This document shows, piece after piece, positions 1 through 8,508 of a stretch of 64,000 nucleotides of DNA; positions within the stretch are counted from its first letter, which is position 1, and every line of letters starts with the position of its first letter. Under the pieces are notes generated by a model. It worked only from the letters and a program-made list of their open reading frames with translations, searched no databases and was not told where the DNA came from. Both the position numbers and the translations under genes were made by a program. This DNA comes from Candidatus Methanomethylophilus sp. UBA78 (GTDB lineage Archaea > Thermoplasmatota > Thermoplasmata > Methanomassiliicoccales > Methanomethylophilaceae), in contig DARY01000027.1 in assembly GCA_002503545.1 (NCBI GenBank), positions 17,387 through 81,386 of the forward strand. Reading direction: 5' to 3'.

Positions 1-492
1 GGCGGCCGCCCGGACGTACCTCTCGGATTCGTAGTAGAAGAGACCCAGACGGGAGAGGACGGCCGCATCGTCCGACCTCTCGGATGCGGAGAGGAGCTCC
101 TCGGCTTTACCGTCGTCCTTCTCCGTCCCCCTGCCTTCGGCGGTGAACATGGCGGCGTAGAGGGCGCCCATGGCGGAACCGTGCTCCGCGGCCCGGGTGA
201 AGAGGTCGAAGGCGGTCTCGTCGTCCTTCTCGACGCCGAGTCCCTCCGAGTAGTTGTAGCCGAGGTTGAACTCGGCGTCGCCGAAGCCCTGGGAGGCGGC
301 GGCCGAGAACCAGTTGTTCGCCTCCTCGAGGTCCTTCTCCACGCCCTCGCCGGAGGCGTAGACGGTGCCGACGAAGGACTGGACCTCGGGGTCGCCCTCC
401 TCGGCGTATTGCAGGAGGACGGGGATGCTGTGCTCGTAGTCCCCCTTCTCGAACAGTTCGAAGGCTTGCTCCAGTTCAGGGTCGGCTGTCAT
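1..492 (-). CDS. Sel1-repeat protein (partial; C-terminus beyond window)
   Basis: The minus frame from ATG 490-492 stays open to base 1 (164 codons) and continues off the window. The protein is a string of Sel1/TPR-like helical repeats: the recurring pattern is A..G...A...LG..Y..G.GVEKD...A..WF..AA, seen for example in SGEGVEKDLEEANNWFSAAA and SEGLGVEKDDETAFDLFTRA. Such repeats form a solenoid for protein binding. There is no signal peptide, so it is probably cytoplasmic. GC content and codon use match the bulk of the window, unlike the AT-rich genes immediately upstream. A TATA-like TTATATTT on the minus strand (about 550-557) could serve it. A second Sel1 protein lies at 18460-19050. Partner and function are unknown. 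Confidence 0.8.
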   Translation of the reverse strand, partial: MTADPELEQAFELFEKGDYEHSIPVLLQYAEEGDPEVQSFVGTVYASGEGVEKDLEEANNWFSAAASQGFGDAEFNLGYNYSEGLGVEKDDETAFDLFTRAAEHGSAMGALYAAMFTAEGRGTEKDDGKAEELLSASERSDDAAVLSRLGLFYYESERYVRAAA

Positions 493-561
493 GGGGGAGG
501 GAAGGGAGTTGAGGTATTAATGCTGTCGAATTCTTGTTTGAACAGTTTAAAATATAATTAA

Positions 562-593
562 TGGTTGAAGGTATTTGATATACCATTCAACCA
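562..593 (-). terminator. Stem-loop terminator of the AT-rich operon
   Basis: TGGTTGAAGGTA (562-573) pairs with TACC-A-TTCAACCA (581-593, one bulged A) around a 7-base loop. It lies 17 bases after the stop of the 189-residue gene and, read on the minus strand, is followed by a U-rich stretch. It marks the end of the island operon before the Sel1 gene. Confidence 0.55.
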
Positions 594-609
594 CTTAAGA
601 GAGTTTAAT

Positions 610-1179
610 TTAGTTTTTCAAGTCAATTTTTAAATCATTGAGTTCTTTGAACTCATTTAGGGTTTCTCTCATGAACGAGATCATTTCCTGAGGTGAGGAT
701 ATATTCATGACTTTTTCGTGGATTAACTCTAATCCTCCGAGAACATATTCGTCGATGATTTCGCTATTATCCCCGTATTTTGATTTAGCTATCAAATTTT
801 CGTTTGATACGTCATTTGTTGGATAATCAAATCTGAGGGCATTATCTATTTTCTCAGAAAATGGAGTATCTGTTGGATTTCCATATAGTAAAATTATTTT
901 TCTAAGTCTGTCATAACCATATATTCCGCCTTTATCTGCATAAGCCCATCTGAATCCAGAGGGGTCTGAGTTGTTTGGATTGTCTATAGTTGGATCGTAA
1001 GTATGCTTTCTGCCTTTCATGAGGCCATAGAGTGCGCAGAACGCATAACCCTCATAAATTTCATTGAATATTTTTTGGTAAGATGCAGCACCTCCCGTAA
1101 GGTCTTTCATACAATCTGCATACTTTCCTCTAAAATTCCATACCTGTGTCGTCTCATTTTTGTTTTTAGAGAAAGCCAT
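610..1179 (-). CDS. Uncharacterised 189-residue protein of the defence-like island
   Basis: I do not recognise the family. The protein is soluble, mixed charged and aromatic, with a tyrosine/glycine-rich middle (WAYADKGGIYGYDRLRKIIL) and a predicted helical C-terminus. It is the last gene of a minus-strand set: its ATG (1177-1179) overlaps the TAA of the preceding SMC-like ATPase by one base, so the two are probably translated together and may act as a complex. By position it resembles the small accessory subunits that accompany SMC-like ATPases in defence systems (LmuC/DdmB with LmuB/DdmC in Lamassu), but I see no sequence evidence for that identity. AT-rich codon use marks it as acquired. 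Confidence 0.75.
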   Translation of the reverse strand: MAFSKNKNETTQVWNFRGKYADCMKDLTGGAASYQKIFNEIYEGYAFCALYGLMKGRKHTYDPTIDNPNNSDPSGFRWAYADKGGIYGYDRLRKIILLYGNPTDTPFSEKIDNALRFDYPTNDVSNENLIAKSKYGDNSEIIDEYVLGGLELIHEKVMNISSPQEMISFMRETLNEFKELNDLKIDLKN

Positions 1180-3122
1180 TAATCCGCCTCCACTATACGG
1201 GACTGTGTTTCAGATATTTTCTCAATACGGTATTTTTTTCCTACATTTTTTTCAAGAGTTTGAGATGCTACAGACCAATCCTTGTCCATTAATGCCATAA
1301 TCGCTTGTTCTGAAAGTTTTGGCAGTTCTTTGCATATGTTTTTGATGTGTCCTTCGTCTGTATTGGAGAATACTGCATCCATGACCAATGGGTATGCTTC
1401 TGATCTTAGATCCAGAACGGTGCGTTCTTTGGCAACTTTCAAAAGAGAAGCGATGAATGCAAAATTTTGAACAGTATCCAATCCTTTTGAATTATCGAGA
1501 CGATCTCCGCCAACATTCAAAGTAACTTTGTAGTCTGGAGTAAGTTCGATCGTACGTTTTCCATGATACATATTATTGAATACATTGGTCAATGTCTCTT
1601 TTACATCGTCAAATATTTCTTTCGAGTTAGATTCATAGCTTTCCTTAGCTTTTGCACAAAGTGCATTAACATATCTTAATTTTTCAAGAATTTCTTTATT
1701 GAATCTATCTTCTTTACCGGCAGCACTGAGTTGACGATTGAGATCTTCGATTTTCTTTTGAATTGTTTGTATAGTCGCTTCATATCTGATTCTGTCTCTA
1801 TTGAATCCATCTCTTTGGCTTCTAAGGCGCTCATACTCTTCTTTTACAGTATCTGCGTCTCTATTGTCTCCAATTCTGTCTGTGATGATGGATTGTTCGT
1901 ACTCCATAACATCGAGAGTGGCTAATTGTTTTGAATATGCAGTATCTAGTCTTTCGAATAGATCTCTTTTCGAATGTTCTTTTTGTAAGGCAGAAAGGTC
2001 ATTATTTAGATGGCGGATTTGTGTCCCTATAGATTCTGGGGGTAGATAAGACAATAATTCTATGAGTTCATCTCTGCAGTTTTTATTTGATGATAAGTCT
2101 GTTCCACATATGCATTTTCTACGAGACAGCAGGTAATTTACCGCAACCGCAGTCATGTCGGGAATCCCTTTGTCTTCGTAATTTAGAGAAACCATATTTT
2201 TTAAGATACTTTTAGAAACATAATTTACTATCAGCTCTGCTGTTGCTGGAACAAATGCAGAAACAAGATCTATTTCTGTGTTGGCAGAATCCTTCTGTAT
2301 TTCTTTGATTTTTGTATCAAGAACTCTCAATCTGGAAGCGTCTTCTGCATATCCTTGGATTCTACCGAGTTCCTGTGCTTTACTACTTACAAGGTTTTCA
2401 AGAGTATTGTAACGTTTTTCTGCGTCTTTGTAAGATTCTTGAGCTCTTTCAAGTTCATTTTTCTGATTATTTATTTTTAAATTTATTTCTCCAATGCCCG
2501 AATCTTCTTTCATTAGTCCGCGGAGAGTTTTTTCAACATTATTCCGTCCATTTTCTAAATGGTTGATCATATGTTCCAGCGGAACTAATCCCATTATTGT
2601 GTTGATTGAATTTTTGACATTTTCGGGTTTGCGTGATTCGGCTATTTTCTCTCCGTCGAAGAAAAAATATTCTGAAAGAGACTCTGGGAGAATTTCTTTG
2701 AGTTTTATATCTCCTCCCTTGACAGCTATTTTTTCACCGTTTGAGTCGTAGAAGTAAGTCATCGAAGACCGATTAGCGAGATATGCATCTCCTGATTCTT
2801 TAGAGATATATTCATACTTTCTATAGGTCTCATAAGTTATTCCTTGGTGTATAAATGTTAGAGATACTTTGACATCCTTAGTATCTCCTTTGCGCATTTG
2901 TTTACGTACGTCGCTATTTATGACATTTTTTTGATCTGATTTTTTACCAGTAAAGTTGCAATCGTCATACAACACCCAACGGAATGCCTGGACAAGCGTG
3001 GTTTTTCCACTGGTGTTTTTGCCAAGGAACAGGGTTACATTTTTTTCAGTGTCGGTGGAAAATTCTATTTTTTCATCTACGTACTGTCTAAAGTTATACA
3101 GATGGAGGGTTTTTAGTAGCAT
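1179..3122 (-). CDS. DndD/SMC-like AAA ATPase with zinc-hook motif
   Basis: 647 residues. The N-terminus has the RecF/SMC/Rad50 layout: LYNFRQY followed by Walker A GKNTSGKTT (about 34-42). A long charged coiled-coil middle is interrupted near residue 340 by CICGTD, a CxC zinc-hook-like turn. The C-terminus holds the Walker B-like YPLVMDAVFSNTDEGH. Size and layout match DndD-type and Lamassu LmuB-type ATPases, which bind DNA ends or modified DNA. Substrate and partner here are not known. The start ATG (3120-3122) lies inside the end of a 48-residue gene (10-base overlap), and the stop overlaps the next gene by one base. AT-rich composition suggests horizontal gain. Confidence 0.85.
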   Translation of the reverse strand: MLLKTLHLYNFRQYVDEKIEFSTDTEKNVTLFLGKNTSGKTTLVQAFRWVLYDDCNFTGKKSDQKNVINSDVRKQMRKGDTKDVKVSLTFIHQGITYETYRKYEYISKESGDAYLANRSSMTYFYDSNGEKIAVKGGDIKLKEILPESLSEYFFFDGEKIAESRKPENVKNSINTIMGLVPLEHMINHLENGRNNVEKTLRGLMKEDSGIGEINLKINNQKNELERAQESYKDAEKRYNTLENLVSSKAQELGRIQGYAEDASRLRVLDTKIKEIQKDSANTEIDLVSAFVPATAELIVNYVSKSILKNMVSLNYEDKGIPDMTAVAVNYLLSRRKCICGTDLSSNKNCRDELIELLSYLPPESIGTQIRHLNNDLSALQKEHSKRDLFERLDTAYSKQLATLDVMEYEQSIITDRIGDNRDADTVKEEYERLRSQRDGFNRDRIRYEATIQTIQKKIEDLNRQLSAAGKEDRFNKEILEKLRYVNALCAKAKESYESNSKEIFDDVKETLTNVFNNMYHGKRTIELTPDYKVTLNVGGDRLDNSKGLDTVQNFAFIASLLKVAKERTVLDLRSEAYPLVMDAVFSNTDEGHIKNICKELPKLSEQAIMALMDKDWSVASQTLEKNVGKKYRIEKISETQSRIVEAD

Positions 3123-3259
3123 TCTTTATACACCTCATCTATTATTTTCATAATGTTTTCGACGGCAGCGCGATCCCCATCTATCATGCCATCCCCTCTT
3201 TCATAATCCATTATTTTTTTCCACATTTTCTCTATTTTATTTTGATTTAAATCATTCAT
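3113..3259 (-). CDS. 48-residue protein coupled between helicase and ATPase
   Basis: A complete reading frame from ATG 3257-3259 to TAA 3113-3115. It overlaps the helicase stop by 8 bases and the ATPase start by 10 bases, filling exactly the gap between those two genes. The product begins MNDLNQNKIEKMWKKIMDY, is charged and likely helical, with no membrane segment or cysteine pair (one Cys near the end). I recognise no family. Double overlap and the same AT-rich codon style argue that it is a real gene: a small structural subunit, an antitoxin-like regulator, or a translational coupling peptide. Confidence 0.65.
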   Translation of the reverse strand: MNDLNQNKIEKMWKKIMDYERGDGMIDGDRAAVENIMKIIDEVYKECY

Positions 3260-5423
3260 TTTGATCTTCCCCGTATGTGTTTAAAAGATCTTCGATAGTT
3301 ATTTTGTATGCTTTGGAGATTCTTTTGAATACATTCTCAGTTTCTTCAGGATTCAGTGAAATTCTAGAGAATTCTTTCATTCTGAGAATTTCTTTGGATA
3401 ACGCTTTCATTTCCAGTCCAGAATGTTCACCTAAGGATCTGTCGCTATCAAGACTTTTAGGAATCACTATTAAATCGTAAATGTCTGCGTAGTCCTTTCC
3501 CGGAGATAAGCGGAGGACCCTTCCTCTTCTTTGAATATATTCACGAGGATTGTTATTACTGCTCATTATGACTGCGGTTCTTATTGAAGGGATGTCAATC
3601 CCCTCATCCAGACAAGAGATTGCAACAATTCCATCTATTTCGCCGTTATCAAATTCTTTTATGATTCTTTTACGCTCTTGGGCATTTTCTTCGTAAGTTA
3701 TGCGAGATATTTTGAAACCCAGTCCATTTAATCCCAAGATGCGAGATGCTTTGTCGATGACCTTTAAGAAATTTGAATGACTATTTTTGTCAAAATCTCC
3801 TTCTTCATCTGTCTTGGTTTTCCCACAGTATACTAAGAAGTGGTTTTTATTTTCAAAACCCATCATTAGTTTTTCTAGAGCCGAGAATTTTGATAGCATC
3901 TTGGCGTTTAATGAGTAACTATATTCGATATACTCGTTTTTTGCAGATGTTTTTTCGCGTTCGCTCGCATACGGATTCGATAAAATCTGATCGAGTTTTT
4001 CATTGGATTCTACAATCTGAGAGTACTCTTCTTCTGAGTAATTGCATTCTATTGGATGATAGAGATAATTTGCCAGATATGTTCCTATGGCAGACTCTAT
4101 CGGTAAATTTATGCATTCTTCTCCGAAGTATTTTTTTAGTTTTTCAGTCCCCAACGCGTCATTATGTCTGTCAATAGTTGCAGAAAGAGCCAGACGATAT
4201 TTTGCATTCGGTGGCAATTTGGTTAAGCGATTAATGGAACCCATGTTGTGGGCTTCATCGACTACTATCGCCAGGTTTTTGATTTTAGAAATCCACTTTT
4301 GGATTTCGGTTGATGAAAATGAAGATATTGTCGTAATCAAACAAGAATTGCGAGGAGATCTTTCGTAAAGTGACATGTGTCTTCTAAATTTATCTTTCCA
4401 CATTCCAGATGATGAGTCTGAATGGCCGATTATTGGTATGACTCCGAATGATTTTACTTCCTCGCCCCATTGATCTACTAAATGTTTTTGTGGAGCCACA
4501 ATTATAGTGAATATATTTTCATCCGGATGATCATTGTACAGTTCTTCCAATGCACACAATGCGGTTTTTGTCTTACCTGTGCCTGTGGCCATATTGAATA
4601 TTCCACGACCATCATGTTCAAGCCAGTTTTTTATCGCATCTTTCTGGTATGGGCGCTTTATCAGTTCTTTTGGCGACTTAAAGTATCTTGATTTTGGTAT
4701 GCAGTCGTATTTTTCGAGAAGTTTTTTGTCAAGATCTAGATTTATTTCGCCTACTCTATATCCACCTATAAGATCTTGGACGACCTGTGGCATTTCTAAA
4801 ACCATCACAGATTCATCAGAGTTGTTCCAAAGATCTTCGAATTTTTTGGATAACGTCGCAATGCGTTCCTCATTATTTGCACTTGCCGAAGACACTTCTA
4901 TAAATTCCCAATTTCCACCCATTCCATTTTTGGATTCATTCATCGATCCGCTGAACGCAGCCTTATTTCCAAACGAGTCTGTCATGATTCCAAATTTTGG
5001 GTGAAATACAGCGTCGGGGTAATCGTCAAGGTTGCGCATCACTGCGATTTTAATTTTTAAAATGCCTGCAGCGATCAATTCGGACAGAAGAGATATGCGA
5101 TCAAGAGATGTAGCGTCGTCTGGATTTTCGAAGCTGTTAACCATAGATGTGCCAACAGTTTGTATTAGATCATACCCCTTTTTTATTGCAGATATGTCTT
5201 CTTGATTCAGACGAGGTGACGTTATGATTCTTATTTTTCCGCCTCTTGATGCAAGATCACATACTCCAATTGAAATTTCAACAAGAGATGATGACGTAAA
5301 ATAGCCTGATGCTCTATCATAGCGATCACTGTTTTTCAGCGCAGGTATGAAAAATTGCCGAATGATATCATCTTTTGGTGGAAAATAGAAATTTTTGAAT
5401 TCTACGTCCTTTAGGTTATTCAT
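3252..5423 (-). CDS. PLD-nuclease / SF2 helicase fusion (restriction-type)
   Basis: 723 residues in two parts. Residues about 1-220 form a phospholipase D-like nuclease domain with FHPKFG (H141-x-K143) followed by FSGSMNES and NWEF, the usual HKD-side pattern of PLD-type restriction nucleases. Residues about 255-700 are an SF2 DEAD/DEAH helicase: RPYQKDAIKNW, Walker A MATGTGKT (278-285), VVDEAHN, LSATI, and motif VI QRRGRVLRLS. PLD-helicase proteins occur in restriction and DISARM/Mokosh-like defence loci. It leads a set of four overlapping genes. The start ATG (5421-5423) follows a TATA-like box and two palindromes. It probably cleaves or remodels foreign DNA together with the SMC-like ATPase. 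Confidence 0.88.
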   Translation of the reverse strand: MNNLKDVEFKNFYFPPKDDIIRQFFIPALKNSDRYDRASGYFTSSSLVEISIGVCDLASRGGKIRIITSPRLNQEDISAIKKGYDLIQTVGTSMVNSFENPDDATSLDRISLLSELIAAGILKIKIAVMRNLDDYPDAVFHPKFGIMTDSFGNKAAFSGSMNESKNGMGGNWEFIEVSSASANNEERIATLSKKFEDLWNNSDESVMVLEMPQVVQDLIGGYRVGEINLDLDKKLLEKYDCIPKSRYFKSPKELIKRPYQKDAIKNWLEHDGRGIFNMATGTGKTKTALCALEELYNDHPDENIFTIIVAPQKHLVDQWGEEVKSFGVIPIIGHSDSSSGMWKDKFRRHMSLYERSPRNSCLITTISSFSSTEIQKWISKIKNLAIVVDEAHNMGSINRLTKLPPNAKYRLALSATIDRHNDALGTEKLKKYFGEECINLPIESAIGTYLANYLYHPIECNYSEEEYSQIVESNEKLDQILSNPYASEREKTSAKNEYIEYSYSLNAKMLSKFSALEKLMMGFENKNHFLVYCGKTKTDEEGDFDKNSHSNFLKVIDKASRILGLNGLGFKISRITYEENAQERKRIIKEFDNGEIDGIVAISCLDEGIDIPSIRTAVIMSSNNNPREYIQRRGRVLRLSPGKDYADIYDLIVIPKSLDSDRSLGEHSGLEMKALSKEILRMKEFSRISLNPEETENVFKRISKAYKITIEDLLNTYGEDQNE

Positions 5424-5437
5424 CAGGCATCCTGTCC

Positions 5438-5499
5438 AGATCTTAAGATCTATGGCACAGTATATGGATGTGGCGGATTGATAACTTAAAAAGGTTATC
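5438..5499 (-). promoter_or_regulatory. Promoter/operator region of the defence-like operon
   Basis: On the minus strand the sequence reads AACCTTTTTAAG (TATA-like, about 5485-5496). It sits within the inverted repeat GATAAC (5480-5485) - N8 - GTTATC (5494-5499). Closer to the start codon lies the perfect 14-base palindrome AGATCTTAAGATCT (5438-5451). TATA spacing predicts a transcript start near 5464. The two palindromes are plausible binding sites for a repressor controlling the operon. Confidence 0.45.
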
Positions 5500-5580
5500 T
5501 TTCATTCATCGATTTTTAATTTTATGTACCAAATGATACAATTGGTTTCAAATTAAATTCAAAACCGCCGGAAGTATGTT

Positions 5581-7605
5581 TTAATTCTCCCTCTTGTAAT
5601 GGATCATTTCTAATCTTGTAGAAACATCTTTTTCACTAGTTTCTGAAACGAATTCGATTAATTTCTTTATGTTTGTAGTGCGTCTTATGGCGGTAGAATG
5701 TCTGATTCCAGATTTTGATATTATGTCACTCAGATAAACATGACCTTCTTTGGTATGGATGATTAATTGCTGGATTATAGGTATTCTGAGTATCAACTTT
5801 CTATAGATGTCTGCGCGGTCCTTTATATTCATTTTTGAGATATATTCTCCAAGTGGACTAAGCAGTACATATTTTCTGTGATCTTTGGGGTCATTAGAGG
5901 TTTTTATTATAGCTAAATCCAGCATCGATGCTGTTTTGGCATGGTTCTCTCCGAATTTTGTATTTGATACTTTGTTATTTTTGCCTCTGTATAGTTTTGA
6001 ACCAAGGGTTTCGTAGCTTAATTCTGCATCGCATTCTTTTAAAACATCTATGAGCAGATCAGTACAATAACTCAAATCGCCGCCAAATTGTGGAATGAAT
6101 GCGGAATCAATCGAAACATATGGGAATGTATCTATGAGTTTAATTATGTCTGAAATAGAGTGTGATTTAAGAGCCCTAATTAAGCGTTCACAGGCTTTTT
6201 CAGAATTCGTTCTGCAACCGCATGTTGGATTTTTTCTCACCAGACAATAAAGATCCAAGGTTTTTTCATAATAATACTTTAGCCATTCGTCTGTTTTGGA
6301 CGCTACTACGGAGTCCCATGTAATTGAATTGATTATGCAGATTTCACAGGGTTCAGTTTTTATGCGCCCGTAGTTAAACGAAAGATCATATTCATTCTCA
6401 TTTTCATATTTTAAGTAAAAATATTTTTTTGCAATTTCAGGATATTTTGATTCGAAATCTGTCATCGCTTTAAATGCAGAGCAGTATTCTTCCCCCTTCG
6501 TATAGTCCTGATTGGCTTTGCAAAATTCTCCGAATGATTTTTTTTTAAAGAATTGCGGTTGGTTGCACCAGCGGGCCAGCTGTACGTATACGTCTCTAAA
6601 TTTACTGGTGTTGTAGTCTTCATAGCGCATAATGTATGGCAGACATCCGTGTTCCATCAGGATTTTGATGCGTTCAAATGTGTTGATTACATCGATTAAC
6701 TCTGGGTCGTAATTCGACAATGTTATGTTGCTATTATGTGGATCATAGGCGCATAAGACATAGAGTTTGGTCGTCTTTTTACAATATTTACGCCATATCC
6801 TAAGTTTCTTTATAATTATGTCTTTATCTTCAATGTGGTCAAATGCGAATATATAATCGCCGTAATACATAGACTGCGAAAGAATCTTTGCACGTTTTTC
6901 CGTAATTAGGCGGATATCTAGCCCTTGTCTGAATTGAAAAGGTTTTCCTGTGAAATTTAATTGGTTCAGTATGTTTTCCCAATCTTTTCCGCAAGCAAGG
7001 ATGTTATCATCCCAAAGGTATATTCCGGGTCTTGTTTCATCTAAAAACTCGTTCACATCTGCGTGTTTTTTGCAACGAGAGTATTTTTTGTTAACACAGA
7101 ACGAACATTTCCTAAAACAACCTCTTGTCGTAAATCCTATTGAGAAATACTTATAGTCGTTGAAAGATGATTCTTTGTAGCCCTCCTCCACCATTTTAGC
7201 GATATATTCATCATAGAGGGTGTAATCTGGCATTATATGTTCTATGCACGGATCTAGATTTCTCCCTCCATCATTGAAGAATCCTGTTCCGCCGATTGAC
7301 AAAACAGGTTTCTTTTTTGGTTCCGTATCCTCTAGTGTTTCAATAATAGACGTGTTTAGTAGTTTTGGGTTGTTGACTACTTCTGGAAACTTTTCTGTGA
7401 TTTGATGAGGTAATTTTGTAAAATTAAAGACTTTTGAAATTATGATAGCATCATATTCTTCTAGATTATTCAGTAAATCGCCAAAGATTAATTGAGTGAC
7501 GTGGCCTTTATCTTTGCAATATTTGCTGATTTTCATTTGAGCCAAGTTGGGATGTCTTGTACCATTATCTATTAGATCTGCATCGATCATCCCAACTTTT
7601 AACAT
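5581..7605 (-). CDS. Radical SAM protein with N-terminal Rossmann-like and C-terminal winged-helix-like regions
   Basis: 674 residues. Residues 1-150 look like the B12-binding-type Rossmann region found in MiaB/HpnR-like radical SAM enzymes (FGDLLNNLEEYDAIIIS, then LSIGGTGFF). The cluster motif RGCFRKCSFC (C163, C167, C170; CxxxCxxC) shows that it binds a 4Fe-4S cluster and SAM. A cysteine-rich segment follows (about 430-490; CEIC, CGC), which might hold a second metal site. The last ~90 residues (HVYLSDIISKSGIRHSTAIR) resemble a winged helix. It lies 157 bases upstream of the helicase, same strand and same AT-rich composition, with its own leader. Substrate unknown; modification of nucleic acid is a guess from context. 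Confidence 0.8.
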   Translation of the reverse strand: MLKVGMIDADLIDNGTRHPNLAQMKISKYCKDKGHVTQLIFGDLLNNLEEYDAIIISKVFNFTKLPHQITEKFPEVVNNPKLLNTSIIETLEDTEPKKKPVLSIGGTGFFNDGGRNLDPCIEHIMPDYTLYDEYIAKMVEEGYKESSFNDYKYFSIGFTTRGCFRKCSFCVNKKYSRCKKHADVNEFLDETRPGIYLWDDNILACGKDWENILNQLNFTGKPFQFRQGLDIRLITEKRAKILSQSMYYGDYIFAFDHIEDKDIIIKKLRIWRKYCKKTTKLYVLCAYDPHNSNITLSNYDPELIDVINTFERIKILMEHGCLPYIMRYEDYNTSKFRDVYVQLARWCNQPQFFKKKSFGEFCKANQDYTKGEEYCSAFKAMTDFESKYPEIAKKYFYLKYENENEYDLSFNYGRIKTEPCEICIINSITWDSVVASKTDEWLKYYYEKTLDLYCLVRKNPTCGCRTNSEKACERLIRALKSHSISDIIKLIDTFPYVSIDSAFIPQFGGDLSYCTDLLIDVLKECDAELSYETLGSKLYRGKNNKVSNTKFGENHAKTASMLDLAIIKTSNDPKDHRKYVLLSPLGEYISKMNIKDRADIYRKLILRIPIIQQLIIHTKEGHVYLSDIISKSGIRHSTAIRRTTNIKKLIEFVSETSEKDVSTRLEMIHYKREN

Positions 7606-7755
7606 GATTCGTGAGTAATGTTGCGATCATTTATTTACGTTACGATCTATTGAGAAATTTGTTATTGACATGATTGGAATGGGATTTACAATAAGGTAAA
7701 GTTTTGAATTGAGCGAGTATAATGAATTTTTCATACCTGTAATTTATCTACAATC

Positions 7756-7932
7756 ATGGGAAACAGAATGGTCATTGGTTGCCCCTGCTGCGGCGATGCC
7801 GAGTCCCCCATCCTGAAGACCTGCTGGGACGAGGACGGCGGCCACATAGAGGTCTACCGGTGCGTCTGCGGTTGCAGGTTCGCCGTCACCGTCGAGGTGC
7901 TCGACCGTCCGTCCGCCGACGGTCAGGTTTAA
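7756..7932 (+). CDS. Small zinc-ribbon-like protein (58 residues)
   Basis: Reads from ATG 7756 to TAA 7930-7932. The product has GCPCCGD near the N-terminus and RCVCGCRF 25 residues later, two CxC/CxxC knuckles that could bind one zinc ion. GC-rich codon use returns abruptly here, marking the right edge of the AT-rich island. It is followed 25 bases later by a GNAT gene on the same strand and may share its transcript. Family and function not recognised. Confidence 0.6.
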   Translation: MGNRMVIGCPCCGDAESPILKTCWDEDGGHIEVYRCVCGCRFAVTVEVLDRPSADGQV

Positions 7933-7957
7933 GACATCCTCCGTCCTCGAGTGTCCG

Positions 7958-8449
7958 ATGTCAGTCGAGATCAGACCGTTCCGTGCCTCCGATGCGGAGG
8001 CCGCCGCAGCCATCTGGAACATTATAGTGGAGGAGGGCAGGGCCTTCCCGCAGGAGGAGGTCCTATCCGTCCCCGAGGCGGAGAGGTTCTTCGCATCCCA
8101 GTCTTACACCGGCATCGCCTTCGACACCGCCACCGGCGAGGCGCTGGGTCTCTACATCCTCCATCCGAACAACGTCGGCCGCTGCGGGCACATCGCCAAC
8201 TGCAGCTACGTCGTCCGCCCCGACGTCCGCGGCAGGCGCATAGGGGAGAGGCTCGTCCTCGATTCCGAGGACCGGGCGAGGGAGCTCGGGTTCCGCATAA
8301 TCCAGTTCAACGCCGTCGTGGCCTCCAACACCGCCGCCCTGGGTCTGTACGAGAGGCTCGGCTTCTCCCGTCTCGGCACGATCCCAGGGGGATTCCGCAC
8401 CAAAGACGGCCGTTACGAGGATATAATCCCGCACTACCTGGTTTTGTGA
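7958..8449 (+). CDS. GNAT-family N-acetyltransferase
   Basis: 163 residues with the complete GNAT fold: an N-terminal IRPFRASDAEAAAAIWN, the acetyl-CoA pyrophosphate loop VRPDVRGRRIGERLV, and the late motif ASNTAALGLYERLGFSRLGTI. It resembles the broad phosphinothricin/L-amino-acid N-acetyltransferase-like group. The acceptor cannot be told from sequence. The ATG at 7958 is preferred over an upstream frame because it places the first beta strand at the N-terminus as in the family. Confidence 0.85.
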   Translation: MSVEIRPFRASDAEAAAAIWNIIVEEGRAFPQEEVLSVPEAERFFASQSYTGIAFDTATGEALGLYILHPNNVGRCGHIANCSYVVRPDVRGRRIGERLVLDSEDRARELGFRIIQFNAVVASNTAALGLYERLGFSRLGTIPGGFRTKDGRYEDIIPHYLVL

Positions 8450-8508
8450 ACGCTCTCCGCCCCGTCTCCGACCCCACAGTTTAAGCAGTCCTCCGTATAA
8501 TCCCCCGT

